61,062 bases of DNA. It comes from Candidatus Gerdarchaeota archaeon (GTDB taxonomy: Archaea; Asgardarchaeota; Heimdallarchaeia; JABLTI01). The notes beneath the pieces are model-generated. The model saw only the letters and a program-made list of their open reading frames with translations, searched no databases and was not told the DNA's origin. The position numbers and the translations under genes were made by a program. The number at the start of each line of letters is the position of its first letter. The first letter of the stretch is position 1. Of this stretch, positions 52,354 through 61,062 are shown piece after piece. Where the stretch lies: assembly GCA_016840945.1 (NCBI GenBank), contig JAEORJ010000083.1:1-61062 (forward strand), read 5' to 3'.

Positions 52354-53355
52354 ATGGAGCCTTTAACATTATTTTTTATCCTCGTACCTATTGGATTAGC
52401 TGTTGGTATTTTTGCTGCTATTACTGGTTTAGGTGGCGGAGTATTAATGGTTCCAATTTTAACCTACGGAATATTTTTGATTACACAACCAGCAATTGGA
52501 GATTTGACAAAATATGCTACCACGATTTCAAGCGCAGTTATTATTTTCACAGGGATTTCGGCTACAGTTGCCTATTCGATTCAAAAACGAATTGATTATT
52601 TAATTGGTATTATTAGTTCTATTTTCTCGGTTTCAGGTGCCATATTGGGTAAATGGATTCAATTTGCTAGTGGTGAAATTTTTGTAATAGTATTCTTTGC
52701 TGTTCTATTATTTGCTACCGCAGTACGCATGTTCGTTAAAGTAATCTCTACTAGAATTAAGAAAAACCATGAAAATTCTAATACTGAAATTCAAAACTCA
52801 CAACCAGAATTGATTGAAAAAGAAGAACCTATTGTTAAAGATTCAGATAAAAAACCTTCAATTTGGGACAGATTAACTCTAAATCGAAATACTGTTGACA
52901 AATATGGAAAAACTTGGGAGTATAAAGCTAGACTATACTTAACACCCCTAGGATTTCTTGGTGGTTTTGTTGCAGGTATGGCTGGGGTTGGAGGAGGTAT
53001 AGTAATGGTGCCAATTTTACATCTATTTGTTGGATTACCAATGCACTTTTCCACAGCAACTTCAGCTATAATTATGATTTTCTCATCTTTATCATCTGTT
53101 GCTACAGCATATGCTAATACTGGTATTGTTACAGAAGGGATTTGGTGGCCTTATGTAATTGGATTAGCTATTGGTATAATTGTTGGCGCGCAAATAGGTG
53201 CTCTTATTGCAAAAAGAATTAAAGCTGATCCACTAAAAGTTATTTTTGCAGCTGTATTATTAGCAATGTCTATTTGGACTGTTGTAAAAGCATTCCTGCC
53301 TTCAAGTGAAAGTACTGAATCTATTTCTATAATTCTGAATCTGCTTAAAGGGTAA
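52354..53355 (+). CDS. TauE/SafE-family anion exporter
   Basis: This 333-residue integral membrane protein has about eight helices and a cytoplasmic loop of about 60 residues between the halves. Each half starts with the family motif: GLGGGVLMVPIL (about 26-37) and GVGGGIVMVPIL (about 210-221). These proteins export sulfite, sulfoacetate or related organic anions. No sulfur-metabolism gene is adjacent, so the substrate is open. It has its own leader (86 bp). Confidence 0.85.
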   Translation: MEPLTLFFILVPIGLAVGIFAAITGLGGGVLMVPILTYGIFLITQPAIGDLTKYATTISSAVIIFTGISATVAYSIQKRIDYLIGIISSIFSVSGAILGKWIQFASGEIFVIVFFAVLLFATAVRMFVKVISTRIKKNHENSNTEIQNSQPELIEKEEPIVKDSDKKPSIWDRLTLNRNTVDKYGKTWEYKARLYLTPLGFLGGFVAGMAGVGGGIVMVPILHLFVGLPMHFSTATSAIIMIFSSLSSVATAYANTGIVTEGIWWPYVIGLAIGIIVGAQIGALIAKRIKADPLKVIFAAVLLAMSIWTVVKAFLPSSESTESISIILNLLKG

Positions 53356-53454
53356 TTCATTTTATAAAATAATGACAATTTTTTTCTTTTATGTCATATA
53401 GGGAAAGTATTATATGTTGCTTCTTAACACACCTTAATAAGTTAGTAAAATGAT

Positions 53455-53901
53455 ATGTTAAAAAGGGTTGGAATAAAATTGGCTGAAGAAACAGACTTAC
53501 ATGTTTTAGCTAGAATGTCTCTTGGGTCACCTAATGAAGATGATGCATTCATCATAAGAAATAAAACAGGTGATATAATAGCTAAAATTCATAGCTTGGA
53601 AGAGCTAGTGGAGATTCTGCAAGACTTACATCCTGACGATATTTTTCCTAATTTGTGTAGAGAGGATAAAGAAGCTGAAATTGAATGTGATATTGCTTTG
53701 TGGGTTCATTATGTTCTTGGTGACGCTGTTCTATCAGCTAAAATATTTAATCTTGTCCTCGAATTTCTTGACAATCCTGAAAAATTAAAGCTTGAAGTGT
53801 TTAATCTTTGCTTTAACCGTTACTTAAATTACCAAGAATTGCTTGCTTATCCTGGTGAATTACTAATTGAGAACGATCATGAAGGACCCATTGACCTTTA
53901 A
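53455..53901 (+). CDS. DUF5752-like small protein
   Basis: This 148-residue acidic helical protein has DAFIIRNKTGDIIAKIHSLEELVEIL and IALWVHYVLGDAVLSAKIFNLV, which resemble the DUF5752 pattern seen in archaea and some bacteria. DUF5752 members are often encoded with sugar-nucleotide and glycosyltransferase genes, and here a glycosyltransferase gene converges on it (stops 15 bp apart). The function is unknown. Confidence 0.55.
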   Translation: MLKRVGIKLAEETDLHVLARMSLGSPNEDDAFIIRNKTGDIIAKIHSLEELVEILQDLHPDDIFPNLCREDKEAEIECDIALWVHYVLGDAVLSAKIFNLVLEFLDNPEKLKLEVFNLCFNRYLNYQELLAYPGELLIENDHEGPIDL

Positions 53902-53920
53902 TTAAATAAGCCTTAATTAA
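53898..53920. terminator. inverted repeat between convergent genes
   Basis: TTAATTAA occurs at 53898-53905 and again at 53913-53920, self-complementary with a 7-base gap, overlapping both stop codons. It is A+T-only, so a weak bidirectional terminator at best. Confidence 0.3.
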
Positions 53921-55077
53921 GTTGAATCAAATTTCAATTCTTTCCTAATTTCTTGCTTCATTCGCCAAGGTGACAAATCCTTCTTGATTACACGACGCAT
54001 TTGTCTTTTATTTAGGTATTCATTTTCTACAAAAGTATCCAAAAAATTAAACATTTCATTTAATAAATCAGCAGCAGTTAATACTGTTAATTGTATTTGA
54101 TGAGTGTAATTCTTTTTCTCAGCCCAGTCTCGAAAACTGCTGAAATCCTCTTCAGTGATTTTTTCTGAAACATAACCTATATCTTTTACTTTCAAATCAT
54201 TGGCGTTGGTAACTTGCTCAAGAATATTAACATGTGGTATTGCCCAAACTAATTTCTTAACTAAAGCGGTTTCCCATAATAAGTTAAATCCTGCGCTGCT
54301 TATTACTCCCTTTGATGAGGTCAAGTCAGTAAGGAATCCTTCGCGGCTTGTTTTCTTAAAAGTAATATTACCTTTTTTCTTATCTTTGTCATACCCATAA
54401 ATAATGAAATGTTCATCGGTAAATTTTGAGAAAACAGCAGTTAATTCTTTAATATCATAACGCGGGAAATATGCAACATAGTGGTTATCAGTGGTTATAT
54501 CATAATTTAACAACTCAGGTTTTTTAATTATGGGAAAAAGAGTTACGTCATCATTAGTTTGAATTTTATCTGTGAAATCAAGTGTGTAACAATGATCATA
54601 GTACGGCATTTGTAAATTGAGACCCCATTTATAACCTAGTCGTTCATAACCTTTCACAAGATTTTCATCATCTTTTGTTGGGAAAACAATGGCATGTTGC
54701 CTATCAATACAGATAACTGGCTTGCCAATTTTCCTACCAGCTGAAGAAGTCATGGGTTCGAAATCAGTAATCAAAAAATCATAATTTTCTTCGGCAGCTA
54801 GATCAATTATTTCTCTTCTCGTTTTATTAAAATCTGGAAGGCTAGCAATGTAATTTTGAAGGGTTTTATTTACATCGACTCTATGATCCTTGTAAATATC
54901 GATAGGTCCTACTTTATAAATTGTAGTAGGTGCTAAATCAAAAGCATAACTGGGAGGTTTTTTACCAGATAAAATTACATGAACCTCATGACCATCTACT
55001 ATCAACTGATCTATGAAAATGCGCGCACGATTAATGTGACCTTGGCCATTTGTGTTAATGCCATATAGTATTTTCAT
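53917..55077 (-). CDS. MJ1255/VC2487-family glycosyltransferase
   Basis: This 386-residue GT-B-fold enzyme starts MKILYGINTNGQGHINRA, the nucleotide-sugar enzyme signature of the MJ1255/VC2487 family. SSAGFNLLWETAL (about 258-270) is the usual C-terminal donor-binding motif. PVICIDRQHAIVFP is the middle linker. Such enzymes are proposed to transfer sugars onto lipids or surface polymers. The protein is longer than methanogen members by a helical tail of about 40 residues. It stands alone. Confidence 0.8.
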   Translation of the reverse strand: MKILYGINTNGQGHINRARIFIDQLIVDGHEVHVILSGKKPPSYAFDLAPTTIYKVGPIDIYKDHRVDVNKTLQNYIASLPDFNKTRREIIDLAAEENYDFLITDFEPMTSSAGRKIGKPVICIDRQHAIVFPTKDDENLVKGYERLGYKWGLNLQMPYYDHCYTLDFTDKIQTNDDVTLFPIIKKPELLNYDITTDNHYVAYFPRYDIKELTAVFSKFTDEHFIIYGYDKDKKKGNITFKKTSREGFLTDLTSSKGVISSAGFNLLWETALVKKLVWAIPHVNILEQVTNANDLKVKDIGYVSEKITEEDFSSFRDWAEKKNYTHQIQLTVLTAADLLNEMFNFLDTFVENEYLNKRQMRRVIKKDLSPWRMKQEIRKELKFDST

Positions 55078-55176
55078 TAAGATCAGCTATCTCCTAATAA
55101 CAAGATTGTTTCATCTCGTATATAAAAGATAGCTTTTCTTTTTTGGAATTCCTTGCTTTTAATTGGTTATGTAATT

Positions 55177-56271
55177 TTATCGCCAATCGAAATAGATTGA
55201 ATTTACTTTTTTAGGTAGTTTCAAATCATTAAAAGTTGCTATGTCCAAACTAATTTTCTTGGAAAAGAAGATAAAATTCGCCCTCTTAAGTGGTTTTGGA
55301 TCAAAGTATGGTATATATGGTGTTTGTAATCCCTTCCATCCGCGTTTTTTAGCTTCTAAACAAAGAAAATTTGCAAGATCTTTTACATCAGATGGAGCCA
55401 TTTTATATGAATGAACTGTTTCTAACCAACCATACGGCTCTATTTTACCAAAACCTGCTAAATTAAACTGCCAACCATAGATAAATCCATCAATTTTACC
55501 TTTTTCATCCTCATGAACAACACAGATAACATTTGGCCTTTTTAGTATCCATTCAATATCTCTTTTATCTGGAATAATGGAAACTTCATTCTTATTTGTA
55601 AGTTCTATAAGTAGTGTGAAAAATTGTTCAAAGTCTGATTCTTTGTAAAGGCGTACTCTAGGATTATTTGGGGCCTCTATCTTTTCTTTTAATTTGAAAA
55701 ATAATTTCTCATACCATTTTACTTTTACTACTGAGGCAGTTGCATCAGCATCAAAAACACGTATCACAAATTGTTTCATATCAACTAATTTTGTGATTGA
55801 TATACCAGCTTTTCTTAAGACAGACTTCGTCGTATCAATACCATGTTGTTCAGGCTCAAACATACCAAAACCGCCATCATAGCCATGCTCCTTTAGAATT
55901 TCAAACATTCTATATCCCATAGCAGAAGCAAGACCTTGTCTTTGATGTTTTGGGTGCACTGCTAACCATGTTGGCACAGCAAATTTATACCTGTCACCAT
56001 TTAATCTAAGGGTTCTATTTATCAAACCAAGAAAACCAACGGTATCACCTGTTTCTTTTAATATGGTTTTAACAAATAATCTCCTATCAACGCTTGGTGC
56101 TCCAAAAAATGTCCTGAACGTTTCTTCAGAAAAGGCTATTGTAGCTCCATCTTCTAAAGCTGCTTCATCAGCTAAAAAAGAAGTGGTAATTAAGTTAGCT
56201 AATTCAGAAAAATGATTTTCCTCTAAATTAAATTGCTCTAAAACATACTCGGATTGTTTATTTATTGCCAT
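55177..56271 (-). CDS. tandem GNAT acyltransferase
   Basis: The protein has 364 residues. The first domain has PTWLAVHPKHQRQGLASAMG, with acetyl-CoA loop QRQGLA, followed by DGGFGMFEPEQHG. The second half (about 205-360) keeps the GNAT strands (RLYKESDFEQFFTLL, VCVVHEDEKGKIDGFIYG) but without a clear CoA loop, as in N-myristoyltransferase-like double folds. The substrate is unknown. It lies upstream of the glycosyltransferase gene on the same strand, about 100 bp away. Confidence 0.7.
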   Translation of the reverse strand: MAINKQSEYVLEQFNLEENHFSELANLITTSFLADEAALEDGATIAFSEETFRTFFGAPSVDRRLFVKTILKETGDTVGFLGLINRTLRLNGDRYKFAVPTWLAVHPKHQRQGLASAMGYRMFEILKEHGYDGGFGMFEPEQHGIDTTKSVLRKAGISITKLVDMKQFVIRVFDADATASVVKVKWYEKLFFKLKEKIEAPNNPRVRLYKESDFEQFFTLLIELTNKNEVSIIPDKRDIEWILKRPNVICVVHEDEKGKIDGFIYGWQFNLAGFGKIEPYGWLETVHSYKMAPSDVKDLANFLCLEAKKRGWKGLQTPYIPYFDPKPLKRANFIFFSKKISLDIATFNDLKLPKKVNSIYFDWR

Positions 56272-56498
56272 TTAAATATCTCCTGATTGATAATAATCGA
56301 GTTAATATCGGATTTAAGATAAAATTAGTGTGAATATCACTGGATGATTAATATTTTTATCGGATATTTTATAATAAAAAGCCATTTTTTCTTTAATTTT
56401 CAAAGAAACAAACTACTAAATTATAACTTTCTAACTCATCGAACTTTAATAGCGTTTTAGAGATTGTTATATTATAATCATTGGAGGAATTAGTTTTA

Positions 56499-57497
56499 AT
56501 GAAGTATCGAAAAGTAGGCAAAAGCGGGTTAAAAATAAGTGAAATAGCATTAGGTTCTTGGTTAACTTATGGTGGAACAGTAGAAAATGAGATAGCAAAG
56601 AAATGTATGGAAACTGCAATTGAGCAAGGAATTAATTTCATTGACTCAGCAGAAATTTATGCTCATGGTGAAGCTGAGAAAGTAATTGCTGATTTTCTTA
56701 AAGGTGCCACTGTTGATAGAAAAGATCTTGTAATATCGAGTAAGGTTTTTTGGCCAATGTCAGCTGATATCAATCGTTGGGGATTAAGTAGAAAAAACAT
56801 TCGCAATGCTATAGAGGGAACATTAGAACGATTAAATCTTGATTATATAGATATTTATTACATGCACAGATACGATTATACAACTCCATTGAAAGAGACT
56901 ATTGAAGTCCTTGATGATCTGGTGCGAGAAGGAAAAATCCTTTACTGGGGGACATCTGTTTGGACAGCTGCTCAATTAGAACGAGCAAATGCTATAGCAA
57001 AGGAACTACATTTACAAAGACCAATTGTGGAGCAACCAATGTACAATATGCTCAATCGTTATATTGAGCTTGAAATAATGTCTGTTCTTAAAACCCATGG
57101 CATGGGATTAACAGTTTGGTCTCCTTTAGGGCAAGGATTGTTAACTGGCAAATATAACAATGGCATACCTAAGGGTAGTCGGGGTGAAAAATCTGAATCC
57201 ATACAAAAATGGCTAACAGAAGAAACCGTCACTAAATTAGTCAAACTAGGTGAAATTGCTAGTTCATTAGAAATTACTACCAGTCAATTAGCTTTAGCTT
57301 GGATTTTACGACGTTCTGAAATCTCCGCTGCAATAATTGGTGCTACAAAACCTGAGCATGTTCTAGAAAACGTGAAAGCTTCCGATGTCACATTATCAAA
57401 TGATATTTTAGCTCAAATAGAAGAAATACTTGACAACGAACCAGAATGGCCATTAACATATAAACCAAATTATTATTATATGGATAGAATGAGGTAA
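56499..57497 (+). CDS. aldo/keto reductase, Kv-beta/YghZ-like
   Basis: This 332-residue NADPH-dependent TIM-barrel reductase has the catalytic tetrad in FIDSAEIYAHGEAE (Asp, Tyr), ISSKVFW (Lys) and YYMHRYDYTTP (His). SPLGQGLLTGKY and the C-terminal GATKPEHVLEN bind NADP. It resembles potassium-channel beta subunits and YghZ. ATG 56499 has GGAGGAATTAG upstream. It is followed by the PadR-ABC module, but with its own terminal gap (109 bp). Confidence 0.88.
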   Translation: MKYRKVGKSGLKISEIALGSWLTYGGTVENEIAKKCMETAIEQGINFIDSAEIYAHGEAEKVIADFLKGATVDRKDLVISSKVFWPMSADINRWGLSRKNIRNAIEGTLERLNLDYIDIYYMHRYDYTTPLKETIEVLDDLVREGKILYWGTSVWTAAQLERANAIAKELHLQRPIVEQPMYNMLNRYIELEIMSVLKTHGMGLTVWSPLGQGLLTGKYNNGIPKGSRGEKSESIQKWLTEETVTKLVKLGEIASSLEITTSQLALAWILRRSEISAAIIGATKPEHVLENVKASDVTLSNDILAQIEEILDNEPEWPLTYKPNYYYMDRMR

Positions 57498-57606
57498 GAA
57501 TTCAATTCTACCTCATAAATACTTTTTTTCCTAAAAAATGATTAATAGCTTATTTCATATCGGTTATATCACAATTTTTTTATATAACACAACTTGCACA
57601 TCTGCT

Positions 57607-58152
57607 ATGAATTTCATATTTTCACCAACTAAAGCTTTAGATCATCTTATACTAATGCAAATAGTACTTGATGGACCACAACATGGATATGCAATAACAT
57701 CTGCAATTGAAGAGAAATTTTGTTGGAAACCAAGCCAAACGGCGGTTTATAATTCTTTAAAGTCCATGGAAAGTGAGTCTTTTGTTACAGTAGAAGAAAA
57801 AATAGAGAAAGGCCGAGTTCAAAGAATCTATTCTATTACTGAACTTGGTCAACAATACTTTGAATCTATACAACAAAAAATGAGAAATCATATGATGAAG
57901 TTTTTCTCCCAATTCTTTTCTTTTATACAAGCAGTTGGTGATATTGAATTAATGGAAGAATCAGAAGACTTCCAAGAAATAGTTCAAACTACTTTAGAGA
58001 ATGTAGGCCAAATCTCTCAATTTGTTTTATTATTACTACGGCAAGCGCCTAAAGAAACACAAACAACCATAGAGAATACGCTCTCTACCCTTAAGGAAAT
58101 TGCTACCAAGCACAACATATCATTCCAAGAATTAGGAAATAGGAGTGAATAA
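57607..58152 (+). CDS. PadR-family transcriptional regulator
   Basis: The protein has 181 residues. A winged helix comes first: ALDHLILMQIVLDGPQHGYAI, then KPSQTAVYNSLKSMESES (recognition helix) and the wing VQRIYSITELGQQYF. An extended coiled dimerisation helix follows. PadR proteins often repress drug exporters, and here the regulator is directly followed by the ABC exporter genes (28 bp), as in LmrR-LmrCD systems. ATG 57607 is the family start; a longer frame begins at 57538. Confidence 0.8.
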   Translation: MNFIFSPTKALDHLILMQIVLDGPQHGYAITSAIEEKFCWKPSQTAVYNSLKSMESESFVTVEEKIEKGRVQRIYSITELGQQYFESIQQKMRNHMMKFFSQFFSFIQAVGDIELMEESEDFQEIVQTTLENVGQISQFVLLLLRQAPKETQTTIENTLSTLKEIATKHNISFQELGNRSE

Positions 58153-58180
58153 GGAGACACAAACAGGAAGTTAGATTACA

Positions 58181-60421
58181 ATGATTAAACTATTGAAATA
58201 TCTCAAACCTTATTTATTATGGATATTCTTAGCGATAGGTTTGTTATTCGCACAGGCAAATGTAGAATTAGCTTTACCAGATTATCTTTCAGATATTGTT
58301 GATACTGGCATTCAACAAGGGGGAGTTGAAAATGCTGTACCAGTTGCTATTCGAGAAAGTGAATTTAATCGCGTTTCAATTTTCATGAGTCCTGAAAATA
58401 GAACTTACATTTTAGATGAATATACCTTGGTCGATGAAAACTCATCTGATTATAGTAGTTATTTAGAGGATTATCCAATACTGGAAAATGAATCTATTTA
58501 TGTGCTGAATAAAGTTAAGAAATCTACACTAAATCAGATGGATGAGTTATTAACAAAACCAATTGTTACTGTTTTCATTTTAGAAGAAGCATATCTACAT
58601 CCGGAAAATGCTTCATATTTGTTTATACTATTGGGTATTGATCCAGCTAATTTTAGCTCTATGGATGAATTCTTTTTTTATTTCAGTTTATTACCAAATG
58701 AATATGCATTAGCAATTGCTGATGGTGTAGCAGCAAATTTTGAAGCACTTGGTGAGACAATGTTAAGCCAGTTTGCTGTTATTGCAGTGAGAGCGGAATA
58801 TGGCATTTTAGGTATGAATCTCGATAAATTACAGAGCAGATATATCCTCAAAGCTGGTGGATTAATGCTCCTAATGACTTTCCTATCAGTGCTGTGTACA
58901 ATCGCTGTTAGCTATCTGGCCTCAAGAACAGCAGCTGGTATGGCTAGAAATATTAGGTATGACCTTTTTGATAAAGTCGAACATTTTTCAGGTGTTGAAT
59001 TTGATACTTTCTCAACTGCTTCGTTAATCACTCGTTCAACAAATGATGTAACGCAGATTCAAATGGTCACAATTATGATCATAAGATTAGTTTTTTATGC
59101 CCCTATATTAGGTATTGGTGGAGTTATTAGAGCTCTTAATAAAAACACGTCAATGTGGTGGTTAATTGGTATTGCTGTGCTAGTATTGATAGTACTAGTG
59201 CTGATAGTATTCTTCGTAGCATTACCTAAATTCAACAAAATTCAATCACTGACTGATAGGATTAACCTAGTTGCACGTGAAAATTTGACTGGGTTACTTG
59301 TAGTTCGAGCATTTAATATGGAAAAATTCGAAGAAAACCGTTTCGATAAAGCAAATATCGATTTAACAGCAGTTAGTCTCTTCATTAACCGTTTGATGGT
59401 CATAATGATGCCTGTCATGATGTTAATTATGAATGGCCTTATGTTAGCAATCCTTTGGGTTGGTTCTCATCAAGTTGCAGATGCTGTTATGCAAGTAGGT
59501 GATATGATGGCATTTATGCAATACTCATTGTTAATTGTGATGGCATTTCTTATGCTTACAATGATGTTCATCCTATTACCTCGAGCGGTAGTTTCTGGAA
59601 GACGTATAAATGAAGTATTAATAACTGAACCAACTATCAAAGATCCAGAACAACCTCAAAATTTTGATGACCCTTTTACAGGTGTTATAGAATTCCGAGA
59701 TGTCTCCTTTAAATATCCTGGTGCAAAGAAGTGTGCTTTAGAGAATATCACATTTATCGCAAAGCCAGGACAAACAACAGGAATAATTGGTGCAACCGGA
59801 TCCGGGAAATCAACTTTGATTAATCTCATTCCAAGATTTTATGATGTGAATAAAGGATCAATATTAGTCAATGGAATAGATATTAGAAATGTAACACAAC
59901 ATAATTTACGGGATAAAATTGGTTATGTTCCACAAAAGAGTTCACTTTTCTCTGGAACTATTAAATCAAATATGCTTTTTGCTGATGAAAACGCAGAGGA
60001 TTCAACCATCCAAAAGGCTTTGGATATGGCTCAAGCAACGGAATTTGTTTCAACCAAGCCTAATGGTATAGATAGCGAAATAGCTCAAGGGGGAACAAAT
60101 GTTTCTGGGGGGCAAAAACAACGTCTATCAATTGCTCGGGCAATCGTAAAACAACCACCAATTTATATCTTTGATGATTGCGTTTCTGCTTTAGACTTTA
60201 AAACAGATGCAGCACTACGTAAAGCCTTAAGAGAAGAAACTGGAGACAGTACTGTCTTCATGGTTTCACAACGTGTTTCAACCTTAAAAAATGCTGATCA
60301 AATCATTGTATTAGAAGAAGGTCAAATTATTGGTTTAGGAACACATGATGAGTTAATGGAAACTTGTGATGTCTATCGTGAAATAGCTATTTCTCAGCTT
60401 GAATTGGAGGGAGCACTATGA
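58181..60421 (+). CDS. heterodimeric ABC exporter, degenerate-site subunit
   Basis: The protein has 746 residues: transmembrane domain (about 1-470) and nucleotide-binding domain (about 490-746). Between the first two helices lies a large outside domain (about 40-210). The Walker A is GATGSGKSTL, the signature NVSGGQKQRL, and Walker B YIFDDCVSALD, where the catalytic Glu is Asp. The H-loop His is Gln (MVSQRV). So this is the non-catalytic half of a heterodimer of LmrC/BmrC type. Its stop overlaps the next start by 4 bp. It exports drugs or lipids. Confidence 0.88.
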   Translation: MIKLLKYLKPYLLWIFLAIGLLFAQANVELALPDYLSDIVDTGIQQGGVENAVPVAIRESEFNRVSIFMSPENRTYILDEYTLVDENSSDYSSYLEDYPILENESIYVLNKVKKSTLNQMDELLTKPIVTVFILEEAYLHPENASYLFILLGIDPANFSSMDEFFFYFSLLPNEYALAIADGVAANFEALGETMLSQFAVIAVRAEYGILGMNLDKLQSRYILKAGGLMLLMTFLSVLCTIAVSYLASRTAAGMARNIRYDLFDKVEHFSGVEFDTFSTASLITRSTNDVTQIQMVTIMIIRLVFYAPILGIGGVIRALNKNTSMWWLIGIAVLVLIVLVLIVFFVALPKFNKIQSLTDRINLVARENLTGLLVVRAFNMEKFEENRFDKANIDLTAVSLFINRLMVIMMPVMMLIMNGLMLAILWVGSHQVADAVMQVGDMMAFMQYSLLIVMAFLMLTMMFILLPRAVVSGRRINEVLITEPTIKDPEQPQNFDDPFTGVIEFRDVSFKYPGAKKCALENITFIAKPGQTTGIIGATGSGKSTLINLIPRFYDVNKGSILVNGIDIRNVTQHNLRDKIGYVPQKSSLFSGTIKSNMLFADENAEDSTIQKALDMAQATEFVSTKPNGIDSEIAQGGTNVSGGQKQRLSIARAIVKQPPIYIFDDCVSALDFKTDAALRKALREETGDSTVFMVSQRVSTLKNADQIIVLEEGQIIGLGTHDELMETCDVYREIAISQLELEGAL

Positions 60422-61062
60422 GTCACAGCCCTCGCCCCGCTTCAAGAGGTCCCATGAGAGGAGGTCCAAGAGGAGGGCCTATGCGTGGGATGATGAATCA
60501 AGAGAAAGCTAAAGACTTCAAAGGTGCTATGCTGAAACTTCTAAAATACATAGCTCAATATAGAGTAATTATTATCGTTTCAATAATAATTGCAGGAATA
60601 TCTACTGCTGCAAATATCGTTGGTCCTAAAATTCTTGGTAGAGCTACCACTGAATTATTTAATGGTCTAATTGCCACTATTCAAGGAACAGGATCGATAG
60701 ATTTCTGGTATATTGGCAGAATAATACTCATAACATTAGGACTTTATCTAGGCTCAGCATTAATGTCCTATATACAAGGTTGGTTAATGGCTCGCGTTTC
60801 AACCGATATAGCTTACCGTTTACGTAAGGACATTTCACTCAAAATGAATAAGATGGAGCTAAAGTATTATGATAGAGTTACATATGGTGAAGTGCTCTCA
60901 CGTTTAACAAATGATGTTGATGCAATCAACCAAACATTAAGTCAAAGCATTACTCAAATCATTAGATCAGTAATTACAGTTATTGGTGTGCTAATAATGA
61001 TTGTCACCATTAGTTAGAAGATGACCGTATTAGCAATCGGAGTTATGCCATTATCTTCATTG
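60418..61062 (+). pseudogene. heterodimeric ABC exporter, second subunit, interrupted and partial
   Basis: The N-terminus is rich in Gly, Arg and Pro (about residues 1-32), followed by the transmembrane domain of an ABC exporter (helices at about 40-62, 100-120 and 185-199), with RVSTDIAYRLRKDISLKMNK typical of the family. The frame meets TAG at 61015-61017, where relatives have Trp in ISWK, and continues as KMTVLAIGVMPLSSL to the window end. The true gene should be about 600 residues. Either a nonsense change (TGG to TAG), a read error, or the gene is dead; it should carry the intact catalytic site to pair with its neighbour. Confidence 0.65.

Noticed and set aside
61015..61017. TAG decoded as pyrrolysine
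   Set aside because: No pyl genes or methylamine methyltransferases are in view, and the residue replaced is Trp in a membrane segment; a nonsense change is simpler.

Overview
This window is a 61 kb piece of a low-GC (roughly one third G+C) archaeal genome. The archaeal assignment rests on genes for archaeosine (arcS and its radical-SAM partner), methanofuran and methanopterin (mfnD, mfnE, mfnF, mptE, DUF447), coenzyme F420 (cofD, cofE), a tRNA gene with bulge-helix-bulge introns, and TATA-type promoters. A Ras/Arf-like small GTPase, the mix of bacterial-type secreted proteins and a PGF-type C-terminal anchor make an Asgard archaeon my best guess, but no rRNA or marker protein here fixes the lineage.

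Layout. 1-264: edge of a membrane-protein gene. 333-1022: secreted M23-like protein. 1157-2107: a tRNA-Ala(GGC) gene carrying two introns. Its 3' end is duplicated as a 54-bp perfect direct repeat 799 bp downstream, and the DUF433/DUF5615 toxin-antitoxin pair sits between the copies. This looks like a minimal tRNA-integrated island. 2112-6473: a decayed and an intact LVIVD beta-propeller gene, then a large secreted protein. 6.7-13.4 kb: acetyltransferase, zinc-finger and membrane proteins, a secreted phospholipase-like protein and a hydrolase. 13.5-13.85 kb: a strongly structured gene-free block that looks like an independent ~240-nt RNA gene. 13.9-19.3 kb: DIP1984-like protein, serine hydrolase, two PRC-barrel paralogues and small proteins. 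19.4-24.6 kb: a CO dehydrogenase with an altered C-cluster ligand, MscL, a ferredoxin-nitroreductase, tRNA-Gly and a small GTPase. 25-31.2 kb: a radical-SAM/SPASM protein with no normal start codon, cofD, an apparently permuted surface solute-binding protein behind a hairpin-rich leader, and tRNA-Glu.

31.2-41.9 kb is a cofactor region. mfnD-mfnF-mfnE run as one minus-strand operon that ends in a KaiC-like ATPase. Close by are mptE, DUF447, a PTPS-family enzyme, a TusA-like protein, a nucleotidyltransferase, RNase HII and an m5C-methyltransferase relative without its catalytic cysteines. 42.1-47.2 kb is an archaeosine block (zinc-ribbon protein, arcS, radical-SAM partner, DUF366, a second PTPS/QueD). 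47.2-57.5 kb carries a receiver-like/PEP-synthase-like fusion, cofE, nth, a TauE-type exporter, an MJ1255-like glycosyltransferase, an acetyltransferase and an aldo/keto reductase. The window ends in a PadR regulator plus a heterodimeric ABC exporter whose second subunit has an in-frame TAG.

Together the F420, methanofuran/methanopterin and CO-dehydrogenase genes point to C1 metabolism. The two PTPS paralogues probably serve the pterin and deazapurine routes separately. The items I rate most worth following are the tRNA-Ala mini-island, the structured RNA at 13573-13812, the leader at 28939-29095 and the CO dehydrogenase variant. No CRISPR array, transposase or integrase was seen.
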